Positions 1-9,181 of a stretch of DNA of 57,519 nt are shown in pieces (the stretch's first letter is position 1; each line of letters starts with the position of its first letter). Position numbers and translations under genes: made by a program. The DNA lies in NCBI RefSeq assembly GCF_009765685.1, contig NZ_LMUY01000142.1, positions 9,078 through 66,596 of the forward strand, in the 5' to 3' direction. The DNA is from Acidisphaera sp. L21 (GTDB taxonomy: Bacteria; Pseudomonadota; Alphaproteobacteria; Acetobacterales; Acetobacteraceae). The notes under the pieces were generated by a model. The model saw only the letters and a program-made list of their open reading frames with translations, was not told where the DNA came from and ran no database searches.

Positions 1-90
1 CTGATGCGTGAGGCGGATGAACTCGCCCAACTGACCGACCGCTTTCAAACCAGGGAGGAGCCCGCCCTACGCCGTGCGCGCGCCGCCTGA
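1..90 (+). CDS. 3' end of an unidentified CDS, cut by the window edge
   Basis: The plus-strand frame starting at base 1 is open for 29 codons and ends with TGA at 88-90. The residues are mostly charged and helical (EADELAQLTDRF, then RARAA). This loosely resembles the short C-terminal tail of methyl-accepting chemotaxis proteins, but it is too short for a family call. Its last 24 bases overlap the 3' end of the convergent MFS gene. Confidence 0.45.
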   Translation: MMREADELAQLTDRFQTREEPALRRARAA

Positions 91-1218
91 TCCCGCAACC
101 CGTGACAGCGGGCCAGCCAGTAACAGGCCGGCCCCGCCCAACGCCGCCATCGGCAGGAAGCACAACCCGCCGAACCGGTGATAGCCCAACCCGACCAGCC
201 AGATCAGCAATCCCGTCGGCGCGGAAAAGCCGAGCGCGGCGTGCAGCGCCTGTGCCCCAGCCGCGCGGCCCGGCGGCACATGGCGCCCCAGCATCGTCAT
301 CGACGACAGATGCTGCATGGCGAAGGTCGCCGCGTGCAGCAATTGCACGACGACGAGGATGGGGAGCGCCGTGGTGGTGGCCAAGGCCGTCCACCGCACC
401 AGGCAGGCGCCCGCCGCAAGGCCCGTCAGCCGGCCCGGCCCCAGCCGCGCGACCCATTTGCCGCCCCACACGAACAGCACGATCTCCATCACGATGCCCT
501 CCGCGATCAGCAGGCCGATCACCGTGTCGCCCAACCCGGCGGCCCGCCAATGGATCGCGGCGAACCCGTAATAGGCGGCGTGCGACCCCTGTATCAGCGC
601 GCTCGCCAGGATCGTCAGCCGCAGTGCGGGCAAGCGCAGCAGGCCACCCAGCCGCAGCGGCGGACGGCTCACCCGCACCGGCTCCGGCAGCGCCGGCACC
701 AGCAGGGCGGCGGCGGCATACCCAGTCGCCACCAACCCCGGGACTACCCACGACCCGGCCCAGCCCAGCACCGGCCCAGCCGCGGCCGTCGCCAGCATAT
801 ACGCGGCCGAGCCCCAGGCCCGTGTGCGCGCATACGAGAGCTTGCCGGCCGCCGCCAACGCCAGGGTCAGCGTATCCGTCAGCGGGGTCAGCGCCGACGC
901 GGCGATGCCCTGCAGCGTCGCCAGCAGTAGCAGCGCCCCGATGTCATGCGCCAGCGGGAAACAAGCGACCGCCCCCGCCGCAGCCATGGCGGCCACCAGC
1001 AGCATCGGCCGTGCCCGCCCCACCCAATCCGTCGCCGCGCCCCAGGCCGGCACCGCCAACAGCCGCACCATCGAGGCGATGCCCAATAGCGCGCCGATCT
1101 GCGCCGGGTCGAAATGCCGCCCCGCCATCCAGAGCGGCAGGAACGCTGTGCTGACCGCGCCGGCGGCGAAGAACGCGCCCGTGAACAGCCCGACCCGCAA
1201 CCCCGCCGACTGGCTCAC
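67..1218 (-). CDS. MFS transporter, 383 aa
   Basis: Inner-membrane major facilitator protein with about twelve hydrophobic segments. A typical MFS loop-2/3 region occurs near residue 60 (GAATDWVGRARP), after the first helices (LFTGAFFAAGAVSTAFLPLW). Size and layout suit the small MFS_1/HcaT-like group; the substrate is not evident. The frame stays open well upstream, but I chose the GTG at 1218 because residues before it have no hydrophobic or MFS character and because this GTG overlaps the sufE stop as GTGA. That overlap implies translational coupling to sufE. The 3' end overlaps the partial gene at the left edge. Confidence 0.8.
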   Translation of the reverse strand: MSQSAGLRVGLFTGAFFAAGAVSTAFLPLWMAGRHFDPAQIGALLGIASMVRLLAVPAWGAATDWVGRARPMLLVAAMAAAGAVACFPLAHDIGALLLLATLQGIAASALTPLTDTLTLALAAAGKLSYARTRAWGSAAYMLATAAAGPVLGWAGSWVVPGLVATGYAAAALLVPALPEPVRVSRPPLRLGGLLRLPALRLTILASALIQGSHAAYYGFAAIHWRAAGLGDTVIGLLIAEGIVMEIVLFVWGGKWVARLGPGRLTGLAAGACLVRWTALATTTALPILVVVQLLHAATFAMQHLSSMTMLGRHVPPGRAAGAQALHAALGFSAPTGLLIWLVGLGYHRFGGLCFLPMAALGGAGLLLAGPLSRVAGSGGARTA

Positions 1219-1658
1219 CCAAGCTGCGATTGGGCCGCCTCGCGAATGGCGCGGGCCATGGCGGCGATGCCGTTGCCGCGGTTGGTGGACAACGCCTCCA
1301 ACAAGCCGAGGTCCTTCAGGAACACCGGGTCGGTCGCCACGATTTCCGCCGGGCTGCGGCCGGAGTAGACGCGCAGCAGCAATGCCACCAGGCCGGACAC
1401 GATCGCCGCGTCGGACGCACCGGCTAGGCGCAGCACATCCCCGTCCCGCGCCGCCTCCATCCACACCTTGCTCTGGCAACCGGGCACCCGGTGCGCGTCG
1501 TTCGCCCAGTCTTCCGGGAAGGGTGGCAGCTTACGTCCAAGCTCGATGATGTACTGGTAGCGGTCCATCCAATCGTCAAACACCTCCAACTCCTCGCCAA
1601 TCGCGGCGATGGCTTCGGCGGCGGACGGCTCAGCGGGAGTGACGAAGGGATCGGTCAT
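1215..1658 (-). CDS. sufE: Cysteine desulfuration protein SufE, 147 aa
   Basis: SufE accepts persulfide sulfur from the cysteine desulfurase SufS for cytosolic Fe-S cluster assembly. The acceptor cysteine motif is clear (HRVPGCQSKVW, Cys about residue 61), as are the family's N-terminal DDWMDRYQYIIELG and the C-terminal LLEALSTNRGNGI. Full family length. The open frame extends upstream without SufE similarity, so the ATG at 1658 is the start. No other suf gene lies in the window; the downstream neighbour is an MFS transporter, joined by a GTGA overlap. Confidence 0.95.
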   Translation of the reverse strand: MTDPFVTPAEPSAAEAIAAIGEELEVFDDWMDRYQYIIELGRKLPPFPEDWANDAHRVPGCQSKVWMEAARDGDVLRLAGASDAAIVSGLVALLLRVYSGRSPAEIVATDPVFLKDLGLLEALSTNRGNGIAAMARAIREAAQSQLG

Positions 1659-1730
1659 CAGCGGGATGTGACCCCGGTGGAACGCTCCGTCAATCTTGTG
1701 CTGCGGCGCAAACAGTGGCGTAAGGCGTCC

Positions 1731-2198
1731 ATGCAGACCAATGCCTTTCTCACCGCCCCGTCCGACCGGAGTGCGGATGAGTTTACTCTCGAGCCCGGCC
1801 GTAACGGCAGTCCCGCAACATTGCAGTTCAAGGGCCGCCCTGTCGCCGCCGTGGACGGTGATCGGGTGGAGGCGCAATTCCGCTTTGCCGATCACAATGC
1901 GCTGGTGCTGGTCAGCAATAATACCCCGCACCAGGAGGTGTTGAGCGTCATCCTGGTCGGTCCGAACCTGCGCCAACGGGATCGCGTGCTGGTGGGCGGC
2001 GCCTACGCCCAGGGCTTCCTCGCCTACGCCGAACGCCAGGGTGAGAACGAGGTCGCCTTTTGCTGGCACGACCTGGACCTGATCGTCAGCGTCGGTCGCT
2101 ATTGGAGCTGGATGAGCCTCCGCCGCCGCTGGCTGAAGCTGCGGGACACGGTGCCGCAGCGGGAGCCTGGCACGCGCGGACCCCTCCGCAAAAAATAA
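1731..2198 (+). CDS. Hypothetical protein, 155 aa
   Basis: Not recognised. It is predicted soluble and beta-rich (FTLEPGRNGSPATLQF, VEAQFRFADHNALVLVSNN), with a basic C-terminal tail ending in LRKK. There is no signal peptide or membrane segment. The ATG at 1731 was chosen because residues upstream in the open frame are the antisense of sufE. The gene is divergent from sufE (72 bases between starts) and convergent with hslU. A hairpin lies between the two stop codons. Confidence 0.65.
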   Translation: MQTNAFLTAPSDRSADEFTLEPGRNGSPATLQFKGRPVAAVDGDRVEAQFRFADHNALVLVSNNTPHQEVLSVILVGPNLRQRDRVLVGGAYAQGFLAYAERQGENEVAFCWHDLDLIVSVGRYWSWMSLRRRWLKLRDTVPQREPGTRGPLRKK

Positions 2199-2204
2199 GT
2201 CGAT

Positions 2205-2239
2205 GGGGCGATCCCGGGCATACACCCTAGGATTGCCCC
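2205..2239. terminator. Candidate bidirectional hairpin between convergent genes
   Basis: A 10-base inverted repeat, GGGGCGATCC at 2205-2214 and GGATTGCCCC at 2230-2239, pairs with one G-U wobble around a 15-base loop. It sits between the stop of the hypothetical gene and the stop of hslU. There is no clear T-run, so intrinsic termination is only a possibility. Confidence 0.4.
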
Positions 2240-2245
2240 ACGACC

Positions 2246-3559
2246 CTACAGGATGAAGCGGCTCAGATCGCCACGGGCGGCCAGCGGGGCCACCTTGGTG
2301 TTGACGTAGGCCGCATCCACCTCGACCGATTCGCCGTTCCGGTCACTGGCGGTGAAGCTCACTTCCTCCAGCAACTTCTCCAGCACGGTGGCCAGCCGGC
2401 GGGCGCCGATATTCTCCACTCGCTCGTTGATGTCGGCCGCCAGATCGGCCAGGGCGTCGATCGCGTCCTCGCCAAAATTCAGCGTCACGCCCTCGGTCTT
2501 CAGCAGCGCCTCGTACTGCTTCAGCAGGCTGTGCTCCGGCTCCACCAGGATCTGCCGCAGATCGGCGCGCGACAGCGGGGCCAATTCCACCCGGATCGGC
2601 AGCCGGCCCTGCAATTCCGGCAGCAGGTCGGACGGCTTGGCCAGATGGAACGCGCCCGAGGCGATGAACAGGATGTGGTCGGTCTTCACCGGGCCATATT
2701 TCGTGGTGACCGTCGTGCCCTCGATCAGCGGCAGCAAATCGCGCTGCACGCCCTCACGGGACACGTCGCCACCGCGAAATCCGCCCTCGCTGCGGGCGCA
2801 CACCTTGTCGATCTCGTCCAGGAACACGATGCCGTTCTGCTCGGCATGGGTCACCGCGTCCTTGGTCACCTGCTCGGTATCCAGCAGATGGTCGGCCTCA
2901 TCCCGGGTCAGCGCGATGCGGGCGGCGGCGACACTCATCCGCTTGGTCTTCTGCGACCGGCCCATCATGCCCTTCATCATCTCGCCGAGGTTGATCATCT
3001 GGCCCGGCGGCATGCCGGGAATGTCCATCTGCCCGACTGGAGAGCCGCTATCGGCCACCTGGACCTCCACGTCCTTGTCCTCCAACTCGCCATCCCGCAG
3101 CATCTTGCGGAATTTGGCACGGGTGTCGCCACCGGCGCCTTCACCCACCAGGGCAGTGACCAGCTTGTCCTCCGCCTGCAGTTCGGCCTTGGCCTGCACG
3201 TCCTTGCGGCTGGCCTCCCGCAGCATGGTGAGGCTGACCTCGACCAGGTCGCGCACGATGCTTTCCACGTCGCGGCCGACATAGCCGACCTCGGTGAACT
3301 TGGTCGCTTCGACCTTCAGGAACGGCGCCTGCGCCAGCTTGGCCAGCCGCCGTGCGATCTCGGTCTTGCCGCAGCCGGTCGGCCCGATCATCAGGATGTT
3401 CTTCGGCACCACCTCCTCCCGCATTTCCTCCGGGAGTTGCTGGCGGCGCCAACGGTTGCGCAATGCGATGGCCACGGCGCGCTTGGCGTCGTTCTGGCCG
3501 ACAATGAACCGGTCGAGTTCGGAGACGATCTCGCGCGGGGAATAGGTTGGAACGTCCAT
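2246..3559 (-). CDS. hslU: ATP-dependent protease ATPase subunit HslU, 437 aa
   Basis: AAA+ unfoldase that feeds substrates to the HslV peptidase in the cytosol. It begins with the family's [16 protein letters not shown]. The Walker A motif GPTGCGKT is near residue 60, followed by the pore-region motif [12 protein letters not shown]. Walker B is FLDEIDKV, and the C-terminus GDLSRFIL is the tail that docks into HslV pockets. Full family length. It starts 3 bases after the hslV stop, so the pair is one transcript with hslV first. Confidence 0.98.
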   Translation of the reverse strand: MDVPTYSPREIVSELDRFIVGQNDAKRAVAIALRNRWRRQQLPEEMREEVVPKNILMIGPTGCGKTEIARRLAKLAQAPFLKVEATKFTEVGYVGRDVESIVRDLVEVSLTMLREASRKDVQAKAELQAEDKLVTALVGEGAGGDTRAKFRKMLRDGELEDKDVEVQVADSGSPVGQMDIPGMPPGQMINLGEMMKGMMGRSQKTKRMSVAAARIALTRDEADHLLDTEQVTKDAVTHAEQNGIVFLDEIDKVCARSEGGFRGGDVSREGVQRDLLPLIEGTTVTTKYGPVKTDHILFIASGAFHLAKPSDLLPELQGRLPIRVELAPLSRADLRQILVEPEHSLLKQYEALLKTEGVTLNFGEDAIDALADLAADINERVENIGARRLATVLEKLLEEVSFTASDRNGESVEVDAAYVNTKVAPLAARGDLSRFIL

Positions 3560-3562
3560 GGT

Positions 3563-4123
3563 TTATAAGGTCTCGATGATGACGTTGGCGTTGGTGTAGA
3601 CGCAGATGTCGCCGGCGATGCGCATGGCGCGCCGGGCAATGTCCTCGGCGGTCAACCCGTCGATCTCCATCAGCGCGCGGGCGGCGGACAGCGCGTAATT
3701 GCCGCCGGAGCCGATGGCGATGATGCCATCCTCCGGCTCCAGCACGTCGCCGTTGCCGGTGAGCGTGTAGGAGTGGTCGGCATCGGCCACGGCCATCATC
3801 GCCTCCAGCCGGCGCAGGTAGCGGTCGGTCCGCCAATCCTTCGCCAACTCCACGCAGGCACGCTCCAACTGATTGGGGTAGCGTTCGAGCTTGGCCTCCA
3901 GCCGTTCCAGCAGGGTGAAGGCGTCTGCGGTCGCACCGGCAAACCCGGCGAGTACTCTGTCGCCGGCTCCAATGCGGCGAACCTTGCGGGCATTGCCCTT
4001 GATGACGGTTTGTCCAAGCGTGACCTGGCCGTCCCCAGCCATGGCCACGTGCCCGTCGCGGCGCACGCACAGGATCGTGGTGCCATGCCAGCCGACTGGG
4101 TCGTAGGGGGTGTTGTTTTGCAT
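3563..4123 (-). CDS. hslV: ATP-dependent protease peptidase subunit HslV, 186 aa
   Basis: Proteasome beta-type threonine peptidase that forms the HslVU complex. The catalytic threonine is the first Thr of [12 protein letters not shown], about residue 15, so a short propeptide is removed. Other hallmarks are [17 protein letters not shown] and the [14 protein letters not shown] segment. The open frame runs further upstream, but the ATG at 4123 gives the usual propeptide length. It lies directly upstream of hslU and divergent from an MFS gene. Confidence 0.97.
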   Translation of the reverse strand: MQNNTPYDPVGWHGTTILCVRRDGHVAMAGDGQVTLGQTVIKGNARKVRRIGAGDRVLAGFAGATADAFTLLERLEAKLERYPNQLERACVELAKDWRTDRYLRRLEAMMAVADADHSYTLTGNGDVLEPEDGIIAIGSGGNYALSAARALMEIDGLTAEDIARRAMRIAGDICVYTNANVIIETL

Positions 4124-4248
4124 GGGCTCGCAAATGGCGCGCCCATACGCGATTTCCAAGCCGCCCTCCCATGCAGCCCAGGGGTGGCAGAGTTGGCGAT
4201 GCCATGGTCTTTTGCGGCGAGACGACGATTCGGGGAACGGAAGTGACA

Positions 4249-5616
4249 ATGAACGCGGGCGATATCGGCGCCAGGCTCGATCGGCTGCCCGCAACGCGCA
4301 GCGTGTGGCGACTGGTCGCCCTGCTCAGCTTTGGCGGCTTTTTCGAATTCTACGACCTGTTCCTCACTGGTTATGTGGCCCCCGGCCTGGTGCGCGACCA
4401 GATCCTCACCTCTACCACGCCGGGCCTGTTCGGCACATCCGGCGTCGCCGGGTTCGTGGCGGCGCTGTTCGCCGGCTTGTTCGTCGGCACCCTGCTGTTC
4501 GGCTTCGTGGCGGACCGGTTCGGCCGCCGCACCATCTTCACCATGTCGCTGCTATGGTATGCCGCTGCATCCGCCATCATGGCGTTCCAATCGGACGCCT
4601 TCACGCTCAACCTGTTCCGCTTCATCGCCGGCATCGGCATCGGCGTCGAACTGGTCACCATCGACACCTACATCAGCGAATTGGTGCCGAAGGCGCTGCG
4701 TGGCCGGGCCTTCGCGATCAACCAGACCATCCAATTCGCCGTGGTGCCGGTGGTGGCGTTCCTGGCCTATCTGCTGGTGCCGACGGCGCCATTCGGCGTG
4801 TCCGGGTGGCGTTTCGTGGTGTGGATCGGCTCGCTCAGCGCCGTCATCGTGTGGTTCATCCGCCGCGAAGTGCCGGAAAGCCCGCGCTGGCTCGCCTCCC
4901 ACGGGCAGCTTGCCGAGGCGGACCGCGTCGTCTCCGCCCTGGAGGCACGGGTCGCGGCCGAACACGGCCAGTCCTTGCCGCCCCCCGGCCCGGCGGAAAT
5001 CGTCATCCCCCGCGGCAGCCTGGCCGAGGCGTTTCGCCGGCCGTATCTGTCCCGCACGGTCATGCTGGTCATCTTCAACGTGTTCCAGACCGTCGGCTTC
5101 TACGGCTTCGCCAACTGGGTGCCGACGCTGCTGATCAAGCAGGGCATCACCACCACATCCTCGCTGCTCTACACCTTCATCATTGCCCTGGCCTCGCCAG
5201 TTGGCCCGCTGGTCGCCGCCCTGGTCGCCGATAAGTGGGAGCGGAAATGGCTGATCGTGGCCGCCGCGGCCGTCATCGCGGTGTTCGGCCTGCTGTTCAG
5301 CCAGGTTACCAACCCGATCGAGTTGATCGTCTGCGGCGTGATGCTGACGATGGCGTCCAACATCATGTCCTTCTCGTTCCATGCCTACCAGGCGGAGCTA
5401 TATCCGACCCGTATTCGCGCGGTGGCCGTGGGCTTCGTCTACTCGTTCAGCCGCATTTCCGCGGTGTTCAGCGCCTTCATGATCGCGTTCTTCCTGAACG
5501 AATTCGGCACGCTGGGCGTGTTCACGTTCATCGCCGGCAGCATGGTGATGGTGATGCTCGCCATCGCCACCGGCCCCAGGGTGAACAACCGTCCGTTGGA
5601 GGAGATCTCGCGTTGA
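4249..5616 (+). CDS. MFS transporter, sugar/aromatic-acid porter type, 455 aa
   Basis: Inner-membrane MFS protein of the sugar-porter/MHS-like branch (PF00083 type). The loop-2/3 signature [12 protein letters not shown] is present, as are [19 protein letters not shown] before the central loop and [17 protein letters not shown] in the C-terminal half. Twelve hydrophobic stretches are visible. Start ATG 4249 follows a purine-rich stretch. Its stop overlaps the TTG start of the next gene, an alpha/beta hydrolase related to dehalogenases, so the two products probably act on the same substrate. MFS permeases paired with dehalogenases are known from haloacid degraders; substrate assignment here is inference. 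Confidence 0.85.
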   Translation: MNAGDIGARLDRLPATRSVWRLVALLSFGGFFEFYDLFLTGYVAPGLVRDQILTSTTPGLFGTSGVAGFVAALFAGLFVGTLLFGFVADRFGRRTIFTMSLLWYAAASAIMAFQSDAFTLNLFRFIAGIGIGVELVTIDTYISELVPKALRGRAFAINQTIQFAVVPVVAFLAYLLVPTAPFGVSGWRFVVWIGSLSAVIVWFIRREVPESPRWLASHGQLAEADRVVSALEARVAAEHGQSLPPPGPAEIVIPRGSLAEAFRRPYLSRTVMLVIFNVFQTVGFYGFANWVPTLLIKQGITTTSSLLYTFIIALASPVGPLVAALVADKWERKWLIVAAAAVIAVFGLLFSQVTNPIELIVCGVMLTMASNIMSFSFHAYQAELYPTRIRAVAVGFVYSFSRISAVFSAFMIAFFLNEFGTLGVFTFIAGSMVMVMLAIATGPRVNNRPLEEISR

Positions 5617-6509
5617 GCGGGGCCGAGCCGTTTCTGCCCGGCTTCACCAGCCAGGACATCGAACTGCCCGGCGCCCGTATCCACGTGGCAGCCGGCGGCA
5701 GCGGGCCGCCTTTGCTGCTGCTGCACGGCCACCCGCAGACCCACGTCACCTGGCATAAGATCGCCCCCACACTGCAGCAGCACTTCACCGTGGTGGCACC
5801 CGATTTGCGCGGCTACGGCGATTCCTCCAAGCCCGAGGGCGGGGAGGGCCACGCCAACTACAGCAAGCGCGCCATGGCAGCGGACCAGGTTGCCGTCATG
5901 CGCCGCCTCGGCTTCGACCGCTTCGCCCTGGTCGGGCATGACCGCGGCGCCCGCGTCGCGCACCGGCTTACCCTGGATCATCCTGCCGCCGTGGAGCGCG
6001 TCGCGCTGTTCGACATCGCACCGACGGCAACTATGTACGCCCGCACCAACCAGGACTTCGCCACCCGCTATTTCTGGTGGTTCTTCCTCATCCAGCCCGC
6101 GCCGCTACCGGAACGCCTGATCGCCGCCGACCCGGAATTCTTCCTGCGCACCCATATCGACGGGCAAAACAAGACGCCCGGCGCCACCAGCGAGGCTGTG
6201 TTTCAGGAATACCTCCGCTGCTACAGCGACCCGGCCTGCCGCCACGCCATCTGCGAGGATTACCGCGCCGCCGCCACCATCGACCTGGAGCACGACGCCG
6301 CGGATGCCGACCACCGGGTCGAAGCGCCGCTGCTGGCACTCTGGGGGGCCAAGGGCACGGTCGGCGCGCTGTATGACGTGCTACAGACCTGGCGGGAGAA
6401 GGCGAGCGACGTCCGCGGCAAGGCACTCGACTGCGGCCACACCCTGCAGGAAGAGGCACCGGACGCCGTATTGGCCGAACTGCTGCCGTTCCTGACCGCC
6501 GCTACCTGA
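5613..6509 (+). CDS. Alpha/beta hydrolase, fluoroacetate/haloacetate dehalogenase family, 298 aa
   Basis: Closely follows the fluoroacetate dehalogenase/epoxide hydrolase layout: LLHGHPQTHVTWHKIAPTL, the VAPDLRGYGDSSKP loop, nucleophile Asp110 in GHDRGAR with Arg111 and Arg114, acid Asp134 in DIAPT, and the catalytic His in DCGHTLQEEAP near 276. In characterised fluoroacetate dehalogenase the halide pocket includes His155-Trp156. Here that pair is Trp155-Trp156, so defluorination is doubtful and the enzyme may act on other haloacids, esters or epoxides. The start is the TTG at 5613, in a TTGA overlap with the MFS stop. It overlaps the convergent permease gene by 8 bases. Confidence 0.85.
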   Translation: MSGAEPFLPGFTSQDIELPGARIHVAAGGSGPPLLLLHGHPQTHVTWHKIAPTLQQHFTVVAPDLRGYGDSSKPEGGEGHANYSKRAMAADQVAVMRRLGFDRFALVGHDRGARVAHRLTLDHPAAVERVALFDIAPTATMYARTNQDFATRYFWWFFLIQPAPLPERLIAADPEFFLRTHIDGQNKTPGATSEAVFQEYLRCYSDPACRHAICEDYRAAATIDLEHDAADADHRVEAPLLALWGAKGTVGALYDVLQTWREKASDVRGKALDCGHTLQEEAPDAVLAELLPFLTAAT

Positions 6510-7512
6510 CCCGCGGGTCCAGCACCCGATACGCCAGGTCTGCCAGCAGGTTCAGCAGCACGTAGGTCAGCCCGATCACCAGCGTTGCGCCCAGCACCGC
6601 GTTCATATCGGCGTTCAGCAGCGACCCCGTGAGGTATTGGCCAATGCCGGGCCAGGAGAACACCGTCTCCGTCAGCACCGCGCCCTCCAGCAACCCGGCA
6701 TAGGTCAGTGCCAGGACCGTCACCAGCCGCACCCCGATATTGGCGAAGGCGTGCCGCCAGACCACACGCGCGGCGGATAGGCCCTTCGCCCGGGCGGTGA
6801 CGATATACTCGCTGCCCAGCGCATCCAGCATGAACGCCCGGGTCATGCGCGCGATGGTGGCCAAATTGGTCACCGCCAGCACCAGCGAGGGCAGGATCAG
6901 ATGGGCCAGCGCATCGCGAAACGCGTCCCAATCGCCCGCCAGCGCCGTGTCGATCGTCAGAAACCCGGTGACTGTCGGGTCCATGTCCTGGAACACCACA
7001 TCCTGCCGCCCCGGGCCCGGCGACCAGCCGAGCGTGGCGTAGAACACCAGCAACGCCAGCAGTGCCAGCACGAACACCGGGACCGACCAGCCGCACAGCG
7101 TGCCGACCCGGATCGCCTGGTCCGCCCAACTGCCGCGCCGCACCGCCGCCAGCACGCCCAGCGGAATGCCCACCGCCGTCGCCAACAGAATGGCCAGCGT
7201 CGCCAGTTCCATCGTGGCGGGGAAGAACGTGCCGATATCGCTGATCACGCTATGCGACGTCATCACCGACCGCCCGAGATCGCCATGCAGCAGATTGCCG
7301 ACATAGCGCGCGAACTGCACTGGCAGCGGCCGGTCCAGCCCCATCTCCCGCCGCGCCTGCTCCACCACCGATTGCGGCGCGCGATCCCCCACCACGGCCA
7401 ACACCGGGTCGATCGGCACCACGCGGCCAATCAGAAAGGTGATGAACACCAGGCCGAACAGCGTCACCGGCACGCTGCCGAGCGTGCCGGCCAGGATCCG
7501 CAATCGCCGCAA
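6502..7512 (-). CDS. ABC transporter permease, DppB/OppB family, 336 aa
   Basis: Inner-membrane subunit of a peptide/nickel/opine-type importer. It has the N-terminal GLVFITFLIGRVVPIDP, the MGLDRPLPVQFARYVGNLL segment, the EAA-type cytoplasmic loop (EYIVTARAKGLSAARVVWRHAFAN split over about residues 240-265) and the family ending VLDPRVR. It lies 10 bases after a frameshifted substrate-binding protein. No DppC, DppD or DppF partner follows; the next gene is convergent. It is therefore probably a remnant, or it borrows subunits from other systems. Confidence 0.9.
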   Translation of the reverse strand: MRRLRILAGTLGSVPVTLFGLVFITFLIGRVVPIDPVLAVVGDRAPQSVVEQARREMGLDRPLPVQFARYVGNLLHGDLGRSVMTSHSVISDIGTFFPATMELATLAILLATAVGIPLGVLAAVRRGSWADQAIRVGTLCGWSVPVFVLALLALLVFYATLGWSPGPGRQDVVFQDMDPTVTGFLTIDTALAGDWDAFRDALAHLILPSLVLAVTNLATIARMTRAFMLDALGSEYIVTARAKGLSAARVVWRHAFANIGVRLVTVLALTYAGLLEGAVLTETVFSWPGIGQYLTGSLLNADMNAVLGATLVIGLTYVLLNLLADLAYRVLDPRVR

Positions 7513-7522
7513 AGGAAGTGGC

Positions 7523-9104
7523 CTAGCTCTTGGTCAGATTGTCGTAGCGCGTGCCGTCCGACAGCGTGCCCAGGTCGAATCGGCTGACCGCCTTGCGCAT
7601 CGCGACCACGCCGACTTGCTGCTGAAAGATCACGAACGGCGCGCGTTCCATGAAATCCCTCTGCAACTGCTCGTACGCGGCCACGCGCTTGGCGGCGTTG
7701 GTTTCCTTCACTGCGTCCTGCGCACGGCCGGTCAGGTCCTTGTCTTCCCATTTGGACCGCCAGGCGACGGTGCGATTGGTCGCGTCATCACCGTTATTCT
7801 CGTTGATGCAGAACGTCTGTGCGTTGGAATGCGGGTCCAAATAATCGCTACCCCAGCGCAGCATCGCCATCTGATGCTGCCGCGCCCGCGTCTTGGTGAT
7901 GACCTGGCGGAACTCCGCCGCCACCAAATTCACCGTGATGCCGATGGCGCCGAGGTCGGCCTGCACCGCCTGCGCAATGTCGCTGGCCGGCGGGGCGGAT
8001 TGGTGATCCAGCGTGACGGTGAAGCCCTATTTCCATGCCCGCCCGTTTCATCAGCGCCTTCGCCTTGTCCACGTCCTTCTGGAACGGGTTGGTGTTGACG
8101 GCGCCGGGGAAGCCCTCCGGCAGAAACGCCTGGTGGGTTTTGTAGATGTCGGGGGTGATGTTGGTGGCGATCGCATTGTAGTCGATTGCCCATTTCACCG
8201 CCTGGATCACGTCCGGATGCGCCAACTCGGGCATGCCCTGGTTCAGCGCGATATAGTTCAGCGTGCCCAGGCTTTTGGACACCATGGTGAAGTCCGGCTT
8301 GCCCTTGACGGCCTTCAACTGCTCGGGGTTCAGGTTGCGGGCGATGTCGGCGTCGCCCTTCTGCAGCAGCAGCAACTGCGTGGACGGTTCGGATACATGG
8401 CGGATCACCATCCGCTTCAACTTCGTCGGCGCACCCGGCGTCGCATCCAGCACCACGCTGTCGCTCGCCTTCCACGACCGCACCTGCCACGCGTTCGACC
8501 CGGCGGACGCTGTCTTCAGCCAGCCATTGCCGAAATCGTCGCCCACCGCGTGGCTCATCGCCACCTTCTTCTCGATAACGCTGCCGACGTTGGCGGACAG
8601 GCAGTAGAACAGGAACGTGGGCGCCAGCGCGTCGGCCACCTTGATGGTGACGGTGTGGTCGTCCACGGCCTTGATGTTGGTAAGTGCGGTGTCCTTGTTG
8701 AACCCGAACTGCGTCAGGATGAAGCCCGGCGCCTTGTTCATGATCGCCGCCCGCTGCAGCGACCACGCGACGTCATCCGCTGTAATCAGCGCGCCCGAGG
8801 CGAACTTGCGATCCTGCTTCAGGTGGAACGTGTAGGTCAGCCCGTCGCCGGCCACTTCCCAATGATCTGCCAGCACGCCGGTGATCTTGGTCGGGTCCGC
8901 CTCGTCCGGCTCCACCAGCTTCTCGTAGCAGTTGGAGCCGATTTCGTTGCCCGAGAACTCGAAGCTCTCGCCCGGATCCAGGCTGATGATGTCGTCGATC
9001 TGCATCGCCATCACCGCGACATCGCGCGGCGTTTCGGCGAAGGCGGTATTCCAGATCAGCGGTGTGGCGGCAGCGGAGCCGAGCAGGGTGCGGCGGGACA
9101 GCAT
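7523..9104 (-). pseudogene. ABC transporter substrate-binding protein (SBP_bac_5), frameshifted
   Basis: Periplasmic cluster-C solute-binding protein. It begins MLSRRTLLGSAAATPLIW, a twin-arginine-type signal, then has the normal lobe order (SLDPGESFEF; LKQDRKFASGALITADDV; KAKALMKRAGMEIG). The reading frame breaks at a GGG run on the coding strand (plus CCC, 8025-8027). Removing one G rejoins the frames as MEIG-FTVTLDHQSAPPAS and continues to RYDNLTKS at 7523. So it is a one-base indel: either a real inactivating mutation or a sequence error. It is upstream of an orphan dppB-type permease gene, and the rest of the importer is missing. Confidence 0.85.
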
Positions 9105-9181
9105 TGGGGTGGACACTCCGGAAGGTTGGACGTTTTGCACGGACCATAGCCGGGCGTGACCCGGCCGCAAATCGGGGGGCG

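Noticed and set aside
2531-3568. Long plus-strand open frames opposite hslU (and similar ones opposite most genes)
   Set aside because: They are mirror frames caused by high GC at third positions; composition is Arg/His/Gln-rich with no domain features, and the opposite strand carries recognised genes.
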